The notes under the pieces were generated by a model that saw nothing but the letters and a program-made list of their open reading frames with translations, made no database searches and was not told the origin of the DNA. A stretch of 10,901 bases of DNA from Campylobacterota bacterium (lineage in GTDB: Bacteria; Campylobacterota; Campylobacteria; Campylobacterales; Sulfurovaceae): NCBI GenBank assembly GCA_030595845.1, contig JAUVCL010000059.1, positions 1 to 10,901 on the forward strand, written 5' to 3'. Numbering within the stretch: the stretch's first letter is position 1; each line of letters begins with the position of its first letter. The translations under genes were made by a program, and so were the position numbers. Below, piece by piece: positions 6,201 to 10,901 of the stretch.

Positions 6201-6806
6201 TTAAAATCTATAAGACAGTCCAGCTGTCCATGTATCTGAGTCTATATCATTAGTTCTTGCAACATAGTCAAACCCTGTATCATCATATAAAACTACATAG
6301 TCTACAAATACAGTGACTTGTTCACTTAATAAATAGCTGGCACCAAGACCCCATTGGAATCCACTTTCATAAGCATCTCCTCCATTGATATCATCAAGCA
6401 TTACACCACCATAACCTAACAGTGCATACACACCGAAATCTCCTATTGGATACATAGGTTTAAGATATATACCCCAGTTTGAGATGTCACCTTTATACCC
6501 GCCAGCTATACCATTTGTATTCCCCTGATCGTAGTCAGTATTGAATCCTAAGTTATAACGCCCTTCAAGTGCGATATACGTATTGTATTGATACCCCGCT
6601 TGGAACATATATGTGGTAGAGCTGAACTCTTCACCGGTAGTATCGTTATTTACCGTAGCATCTCCGATACCAAAACCTAAGTAGAATGGACTTGGTTCGA
6701 TAACCACTTCCTCTACTACTGGTTCAACAGGGGCAATATCACCACCTGCAAAAGCTAATCCACTAAGTGCCAAAATTGACACAATAGATAATGTTGTTTT
6801 TTTCAT
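6201..6806 (-). CDS. small outer-membrane beta-barrel protein (OmpA/opacity-like)
   Basis: This 201-residue outer-membrane protein has a type I signal peptide (MKKTTLSIVSILALSGLAFA, cleavage after A20), then an acidic, proline/valine-rich linker (24-40, IAPVEPVVEEVVIEPSP). From 41 on there are alternating aromatic strands separated by Gly/Asp/Asn-rich loops: FYLGFGIG, TTYMFQAGYQY, YIALEGRYNLGF, NWGIYLKPMYP, FGVYALLGYGG, FQWGLGASYLL, VTVFVDYVVLY and TWTAGLSYRF. The eight strands and the terminal phenylalanine (beta-signal SYRF) fit the OMP_b-brl/OmpA-type eight-strand barrel. It lacks the peptidoglycan-binding OmpA domain. Such barrels are usually anchors or adhesins rather than pores and are too small to sheath haems. 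The ATG at 6806 is preceded by GGAGGG. It is the first gene of an operon with the cytochrome, 16 bp downstream, under a response-regulator-type promoter. Confidence 0.88.
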   Translation of the reverse strand: MKKTTLSIVSILALSGLAFAGGDIAPVEPVVEEVVIEPSPFYLGFGIGDATVNNDTTGEEFSSTTYMFQAGYQYNTYIALEGRYNLGFNTDYDQGNTNGIAGGYKGDISNWGIYLKPMYPIGDFGVYALLGYGGVMLDDINGGDAYESGFQWGLGASYLLSEQVTVFVDYVVLYDDTGFDYVARTNDIDSDTWTAGLSYRF

Positions 6807-6837
6807 GTTTTCCCTCCATAGATAATTAAAACAGTTA

Positions 6838-6869
6838 ATTATATAATAGCAGTGTTAATTAAGTATGAA
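6838..6869 (-). promoter_or_regulatory. response-regulator-type promoter of the barrel/cytochrome operon
   Basis: On the minus strand TTCATACT-TAA-TTAACACT (6869-6851) is followed by 7 bp and a perfect TATAAT (6843-6838). The start would be near 6831, leaving a leader of about 25 nt. The layout is identical to the promoters at 3548-3579 and 2111-2142; the second half site is the weakest of the six. Confidence 0.7.
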
Positions 6870-6875
6870 TTTTAC

Positions 6876-6892
6876 TTTAAGTTATACTTAAA
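6876..6892. promoter_or_regulatory. 7-3-7 inverted repeat between divergent genes
   Basis: TTTAAGT-TAT-ACTTAAA is a perfect inverted repeat lying 6 bp beyond the direct-repeat box of the barrel/cytochrome operon. It contains the upstream half site shared with the DUF302 promoter (minus-strand TAAGTATAACTTAA, 6890-6877). It could extend the regulator's site or bind a second protein, and it also lies upstream of the divergent polymerase gene. Confidence 0.45.
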
Positions 6893-7000
6893 CTCATATA
6901 TTTTTAATAATAATTAAAATAAGATGGGTTTATACTCGGCTCTCTGTTGATTAATTTATGACAATATGACATATATCTCAATATCTATCGGGAAGATGGC

Positions 7001-7006
7001 TATACT
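7001..7006 (+). promoter_or_regulatory. candidate -10 box of the polymerase gene
   Basis: TATACT at 7001-7006 would start transcription near 7013, about 17 bp before the TTG start. No good -35 lies at the expected distance. No LexA-like or other SOS operator was recognised in 6870-7029. Confidence 0.35.
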
Positions 7007-7029
7007 TTTGAAAAAAGAAAAGGTTTTGA

Positions 7030-8331
7030 TTGTTCTTACACGTAGACATAGATAGTTTTTTTGCTTCTGCTGAGAGAAGTGTCAATGCATCACTTAAACA
7101 TATACCTATCTGTGTGGGGTCTCGAAGTAACCTTGAGATCTTTAATAAAAAACGAACCTATATTAAACTAATGAATGACAACTCCGGTACTTTTGTTACT
7201 CCTGTGTTCTATAGTGATAAGCACCCCAAGGGCATTTCCTCGCAAGCTCAGGGCAAAAAAACCTTTGAGTCTTATTTTGTAGATGAGATAGAGGGTAGAA
7301 AAAAGATACGGGGCATTGTGACTACGGCAAGTTATGAAGCTAGAGCTTTTGGGGTGAAGACCGCTATGCCCATAGCTCAGGCTTTACAACTTTGTCCAAG
7401 TATGACCGTTGTGCCTTCAAACTATCCCCTCTATCATAAACTCTCTCATAAAATACATGCTTTTATGTTAGCACATATACCCAAAGTTGAACAGTACAGT
7501 ATAGATGAATTTTTTGGTGATGTAAGTGGATGGAAAGAAGAGGAAGAAGTGTATGCATTTGCAAAAGAACTGCAGGCAAAGATACTGGAACATTTTGACA
7601 TCCCTGTCTCCATAGGCATTTCCAAAGCAAAATGGATCGCAAAACTGGCTACAGAGTCTGCCAAACCTTATGGTGTGTATGAAGTGAAAGATATAGATGA
7701 TTATATAGAAAATATTCCCATCAGAGAGTTTCCCGGTATAGGAAAAGGGTTTCAAAAGAGGTTGGGGGAACATTATATCTCTACACTTGGAGATGTGAAA
7801 CGGCATAAAACACTTTTTGAATCATGGAAAAAACCGGGCATCCAACTTTATGGGCGTGTGACAGGAACAGACCGTGAGCGTATCAGTACCCGAAGTGAAA
7901 GAAAATCCATAGGTATCTCTCGTACTTTTGATGCTATCTATGATGCTACTGAGATCAAAAGACGTATTATGATCATGGCGAGGCATATCATCTATATGGT
8001 AATGGCTATTGACGTGAATCCTACATCTTATTATCTGAAGATTGGTTATGAATATGGTGTAAAATCTAAAAAGACGTTGACGGTTGACAGGATGTTCTCC
8101 GAGAAACTTTTTAAGTCAATACTTACACAAATGTATGGCGAGATAGTGCAGCTAAACAAGGGAGCTATTAAACTGACACTGAGTGTTTCGAATTTTTCTT
8201 CCCAACATAAAAAAACCCTTTCATTGATGGAATTTGATGAAGATCTTGATGCCTATCACTTAAGCAAAGAGATTCAAAAACTTCGGGAACGTTTTGGCTT
8301 GGATATTGTTAAAACAGGAGATGAATTATAA
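7030..8331 (+). CDS. Y-family DNA polymerase (DinB/Pol IV-like)
   Basis: This is a translesion DNA polymerase of 433 residues. The palm carries the catalytic acids D6 and D8 (HVDIDSFFASAE, probable steric gate F11) and D159-E160 (YSIDEFFGDV). SYEARAFGVKTAMP (101-114) is the nucleotide-binding finger segment with Y102 and R105. VSIGISKAKWIAKLATESAKP (193-213) is the family block before the thumb, and FPGIGKGFQKRL (234-245) is the helix-hairpin-helix. The little-finger domain follows (about 295-420). Compared with E. coli Pol IV, about 60 extra residues (33-93, SNLEIF...GRKKIR) interrupt the palm just before the finger; I recall similar insertions in homologues from Arcobacter relatives. No clear beta-clamp-binding QL.L.L tail was seen. 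The start is TTG at 7030: an in-frame TGA lies directly before it, and AAAGG is 6 bp upstream. The GGDEF-EAL gene follows after 19 bp. All catalytic residues are intact. Confidence 0.93.
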   Translation: MFLHVDIDSFFASAERSVNASLKHIPICVGSRSNLEIFNKKRTYIKLMNDNSGTFVTPVFYSDKHPKGISSQAQGKKTFESYFVDEIEGRKKIRGIVTTASYEARAFGVKTAMPIAQALQLCPSMTVVPSNYPLYHKLSHKIHAFMLAHIPKVEQYSIDEFFGDVSGWKEEEEVYAFAKELQAKILEHFDIPVSIGISKAKWIAKLATESAKPYGVYEVKDIDDYIENIPIREFPGIGKGFQKRLGEHYISTLGDVKRHKTLFESWKKPGIQLYGRVTGTDRERISTRSERKSIGISRTFDAIYDATEIKRRIMIMARHIIYMVMAIDVNPTSYYLKIGYEYGVKSKKTLTVDRMFSEKLFKSILTQMYGEIVQLNKGAIKLTLSVSNFSSQHKKTLSLMEFDEDLDAYHLSKEIQKLRERFGLDIVKTGDEL

Positions 8332-8350
8332 AAAGTATGTATAATGTTAA

Positions 8351-10627
8351 ATGAATTTTAGAAAACTAATAAACTATATAAAAAATTTACAAACCGTAGA
8401 TAAAAACATTGTTACTAATCTGTATCTCTTATCAGAGAAGAGTCTCAAAACAGTTATTCTGCTAAGTAGCCTTATTGCATTGGCTTTATACCCTATACTT
8501 TCCAATAATATAGCATTGTGGGCCATGGCAGTGGTGAGTCTTTCTCTCTTCCGTTTAAAAGAGAGTTTTGACTTTAAAAATAATTATCAAAAACATACAT
8601 TGGAAGTATGGTATAAAAGATTTGTAATAAATGCATTGGTAACAGCTGTTTTATTTACGGCTCTTGGTTGTGTTTATATTTATTATGTAGCTGCATATTA
8701 TCAACTTTTTATAGTAGCAGTGTTGGTGGGTTTGGCATCAGGTGCAACCACATCATTGTCTGCTGATATCCGTGTCGCTATTGTATACAATAGTTTGATC
8801 ATTGTACCTCTTATTGCAACCATATTTATTTTGAAGATGCCCTTACACTATGTATTGGCAATACTGATCATCATTTATTTTATCACGCAAGTTATGACGC
8901 TTTTAGCGTCCTATAGCCAGGAGATAAGAATAAAAGAACTTGAAGAGGAAAAGACTATTTTACACAATTTATTTGAAGAAGCACCTCTTGGTATATTTTC
9001 CTATGATAAAGATCTAAATATTATAGATTGTAACAAACAGTTAAACAGTTTATTTGATAGTAATCGTGAAGCGATCATAGGTTTAAATCTTAATAATCTT
9101 CCTGACCATAGACCTATTAAGGCTATGAAAAATGCATTGCTCTATGGTCAGCAATCCTATGTCGGACCCTATACTTCTATCAGGGGAGAAGAGTATTGGA
9201 TAGAATCAAAAGCATTTCCTTTTAGAAATAAAGTTAACAATACTATTGGGGGAATAGGACTGATCGAAGATAAAACCAAAGAACATAATGCATTAGAAGA
9301 GTTAGAGTATTTAGCACAACATGATGTACTTACAGGACTTTTAAACAGAAGAGGTTTTAAAAATGATATGGAGAAACTTATTAATGATCCGAGTCATAAA
9401 GAGTTGTTTTCTCTCCTGTTTTATATGGATCTGAACCAATTTAAAGGTATTAATGATTCTTTGGGGCATACGATAGGAGATGAAGTACTTTTAAGTGTCT
9501 CGGAACGTTTACTCTATAGTTTAGGTCATGAGTGCAAAATAAGCCGAATAGGGGGAGATGAGTTCATTATCGTTGTACCTTATGTTTCCCACCAGGAAGA
9601 TATAGCACTCAATAAAGCCAATATATTTTCAGAAAAAATACAAAATATTTTTATAGACCCCTTTATTATTGAAAGCCTGCATTTACATGTAAAATCAAGC
9701 ATAGGTATTATTCTTATTGAGCCAAACTATACAAATATAGAAGAGATCATCAGACATGCTGATATCACGATGTATCAAGCAAAAAAATCTGATAGTAAGA
9801 TATCCTATTATAATGAAGATTTGGATAGAAAGCAAAAAGAGCTTTTTGATCTTCAGCACGACTTGGCATATGCCATTGAAAAAAGTCAATTAGATATGTT
9901 CTTTCAGCCGATCGTTACGATCAAAGAGGATAAACTATTTTCTGCTGAAGCACTTATACGATGGGAACATCCTACAAAAGGATTATTGTCTCCCATAGAT
10001 TTTATACCATTAGCTATCAAGGCTGGTATATTGTCCCAAATCACATGGTGGGTACTTGATACTGTATGTAAGCACATAGCACAGTGGAAAAAAGAGAACA
10101 AATGGCAACTTGAATATATTTCCATCAATGTGAATGCTCAGCAATTGGTAGAAAAAGATTTTCCAAGAAAATTCCTTAAAAACTTAAAAGAGAATGGAGT
10201 AGAAACGAGTGATATTATGATTGAGATCACAGAACGATCACTCATAGACAGTTTTGACACGACACAAGATATCATCAACATGCTACGTAAAGAAGGTGTT
10301 AAATGTGCTGTTGACGATTTTGGTATTGGGTATTCATCTTTATCATATTTAAAAAGACTTTCTTTTAATACATTAAAAATAGACAGGGAATTCGTGAAAG
10401 ATATAGAATTTAATCCTAAAGAATTATTGCTGGTTTCCACTATCTTGGATATAGGAAGACAATTTAATTATAGGATAGTAATAGAAGGGATTGAAGATCA
10501 GAAACAAAAAGAGTTACTGATCGGACTGGATGAAGAACTTCTTTATCAAGGGTTTCATTTTTCTAAGCCATTAGATGCAGAGACATTTTCGGAAAGATTT
10601 TTAAAAGATCCTAATAAAGAAGTTTAA
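8351..10627 (+). CDS. membrane PAS-GGDEF-EAL cyclic-di-GMP enzyme
   Basis: This 758-residue inner-membrane sensor may make or degrade cyclic-di-GMP. Residues about 33-186 hold five or six hydrophobic segments (for example 34-50, 53-67, 92-113, 115-133, 143-161, 166-186). A short charged helix (188-205) leads to a PAS domain (about 205-310, ending IGGIGLIEDKTKEH). The GGDEF domain (about 317-487) has DVLTGLLNRRGF, the metal site D360 (FYMDLNQFK), and SRIGGDEF with GGDEF at 401-405, so cyclase activity is possible; the inhibitory RxxD site is absent. The EAL domain (about 500-750) keeps EAL (533-535), N593, ITER, DDFGIGYSSL (655-664), K676 (LKIDREFV), EGIE (712-715) and Q733, the full phosphodiesterase set. 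The ATG at 8351 follows an in-frame stop and has a poor ribosome site. It lies 19 bp after the polymerase gene, so co-transcription is likely. Which activity dominates, and the signal, cannot be told. Confidence 0.94.
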   Translation: MNFRKLINYIKNLQTVDKNIVTNLYLLSEKSLKTVILLSSLIALALYPILSNNIALWAMAVVSLSLFRLKESFDFKNNYQKHTLEVWYKRFVINALVTAVLFTALGCVYIYYVAAYYQLFIVAVLVGLASGATTSLSADIRVAIVYNSLIIVPLIATIFILKMPLHYVLAILIIIYFITQVMTLLASYSQEIRIKELEEEKTILHNLFEEAPLGIFSYDKDLNIIDCNKQLNSLFDSNREAIIGLNLNNLPDHRPIKAMKNALLYGQQSYVGPYTSIRGEEYWIESKAFPFRNKVNNTIGGIGLIEDKTKEHNALEELEYLAQHDVLTGLLNRRGFKNDMEKLINDPSHKELFSLLFYMDLNQFKGINDSLGHTIGDEVLLSVSERLLYSLGHECKISRIGGDEFIIVVPYVSHQEDIALNKANIFSEKIQNIFIDPFIIESLHLHVKSSIGIILIEPNYTNIEEIIRHADITMYQAKKSDSKISYYNEDLDRKQKELFDLQHDLAYAIEKSQLDMFFQPIVTIKEDKLFSAEALIRWEHPTKGLLSPIDFIPLAIKAGILSQITWWVLDTVCKHIAQWKKENKWQLEYISINVNAQQLVEKDFPRKFLKNLKENGVETSDIMIEITERSLIDSFDTTQDIINMLRKEGVKCAVDDFGIGYSSLSYLKRLSFNTLKIDREFVKDIEFNPKELLLVSTILDIGRQFNYRIVIEGIEDQKQKELLIGLDEELLYQGFHFSKPLDAETFSERFLKDPNKEV

Positions 10628-10628
10628 A

Positions 10629-10652
10629 ACAGATAGTTAAAAGACTATCTGT
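10629..10652 (-). terminator. terminator of the Sel1-repeat gene, overlapping its last codons
   Basis: ACAGATAGT (10629-10637) and ACTATCTGT (10644-10652) form a perfect 9-bp stem with a 6-base loop. On the minus strand the stem is followed by TTTTAAAC, a U-run; on the plus strand it is followed by CCATCATG, so it works mainly leftward. The upstream arm encodes the Q-I-V codons and the stop codon lies in the loop and stem edge. It lies 1 bp past the stop of the convergent GGDEF-EAL gene. Confidence 0.75.
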
Positions 10653-10901
10653 CCATCATGTTGCATACGCTTTATGATGCCACTTGCCATTTTGTGACCT
10701 TGGTAGGCTGCTTTTCTACACCATTCTATGGCTTTTTCTTTATTCTCTTCACAGCCTAGTCCCATATCGTACAGAGCACCGAGATTAAACTGTGCTTTCG
10801 CATTGTTTGCGTTGGCTGCTTTTGAAAAGAGTACAAAAGCTTTTTTATAGTCTTGGGGTACACCACGACCTTCTTTAAACATGGCACCAAGGTTATTGAA
10901 A
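10637..10901 (-). CDS. Sel1-repeat protein (N-terminus beyond window edge)
   Basis: The 88 visible C-terminal residues consist of Sel1-type repeats, helical pairs related to TPRs that mediate protein-protein contacts, often in secreted or periplasmic proteins. Visible units: FNNLGAMFKEGRGVPQDYKKAF (end of one repeat with its G.GV..DY.KA signature), then A.A.AQFNLGALYDMGLGCEENKEKAIEW (a full 36-residue unit) and CRKAAYQGHKMASGIIKRM, the closing helices. An ATG exists at 10882, but the reading frame continues upstream with the matching repeat residues FNNLGA to the edge, so that Met is internal and the gene is partial. Two cysteines (in LGCEE and EWC) are 14 residues apart, like the disulfide-bearing Sel1 proteins of Helicobacter (Hcp family). 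The signal peptide and total length are outside the window. It converges with the GGDEF-EAL gene. Confidence 0.88.
   Translation of the reverse strand, partial: FNNLGAMFKEGRGVPQDYKKAFVLFSKAANANNAKAQFNLGALYDMGLGCEENKEKAIEWCRKAAYQGHKMASGIIKRMQHDGQIVF

Noticed and set aside
3761..6806. MtrAB/OmcB-type porin-cytochrome conduit for extracellular electron transfer
   Set aside because: The barrel protein has only about eight strands and the cytochrome is a single five-haem lipoprotein with a large beta domain. The required large porin and periplasmic decahaem partner are not present in the window.
9530..9565. Inhibitory I-site (RxxD) before the GGDEF motif
   Set aside because: The residues at the expected distance before GGDEF are in GHECKISRI; no RxxD is present.
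1..10901. CRISPR arrays, tRNA or rRNA genes, intact insertion sequences
   Set aside because: No regularly spaced repeats with unique spacers, no cloverleaf-like or rRNA-like segment, and no transposase frame were seen on either strand.

Overview
The window looks like chromosomal DNA from a mesophilic, sulfur- or hydrogen-oxidising member of the Campylobacterota (Sulfurimonas/Sulfurovum type). The inference rests on AT-rich DNA, two TTG starts, a Y-family polymerase with a long insertion of a kind I recall from this group, a Cys-containing DUF302-like protein, and promoters carrying a direct repeat close to the Campylobacter DccR box. Genus is inferred, not proven.

Layout. Positions 1-1779, minus strand: a 156-residue protein of unknown function, then an exported six-repeat MORN-type (YwqK-like) protein and surE (cut by the left edge). 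Positions 1780-2275: a 496-bp gene-free block with three hairpins and a minus-strand promoter that has no gene close downstream. Positions 2276-6806, minus strand: an envelope redox block, consisting of a small outer-membrane beta-barrel protein, a five-haem cytochrome c lipoprotein (16 bp apart, one operon), and, after a hairpin and its own promoter, a lipoprotein with two DUF302-like domains. Positions 7030-10627, plus strand: a Y-family DNA polymerase and a membrane-bound PAS-GGDEF-EAL cyclic-di-GMP protein, 19 bp apart. From 10637 to the right edge, minus strand: the C-terminal part of a Sel1-repeat protein, whose terminator stem lies partly in its own last codons.

Main observation. Three minus-strand promoters share one layout: two TTCA-type half sites 11 bp apart, then exactly 7 bp, then a TANAAT -10 box. 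They lie before the beta-barrel/cytochrome operon (6838-6869), before the DUF302 lipoprotein (3548-3579), and inside the gene-free block (2111-2142). The first two also share an inverted half site at the same distance upstream. This suggests that one OmpR-type response regulator controls the outer-membrane protein, the cytochrome and the lipoprotein as a regulon, and that the same regulator drives a structured transcript of about 235 nt (a candidate small RNA) from the gene-free block. The regulator itself is not in the window.

No rRNA, tRNA, CRISPR array or intact insertion sequence was seen.
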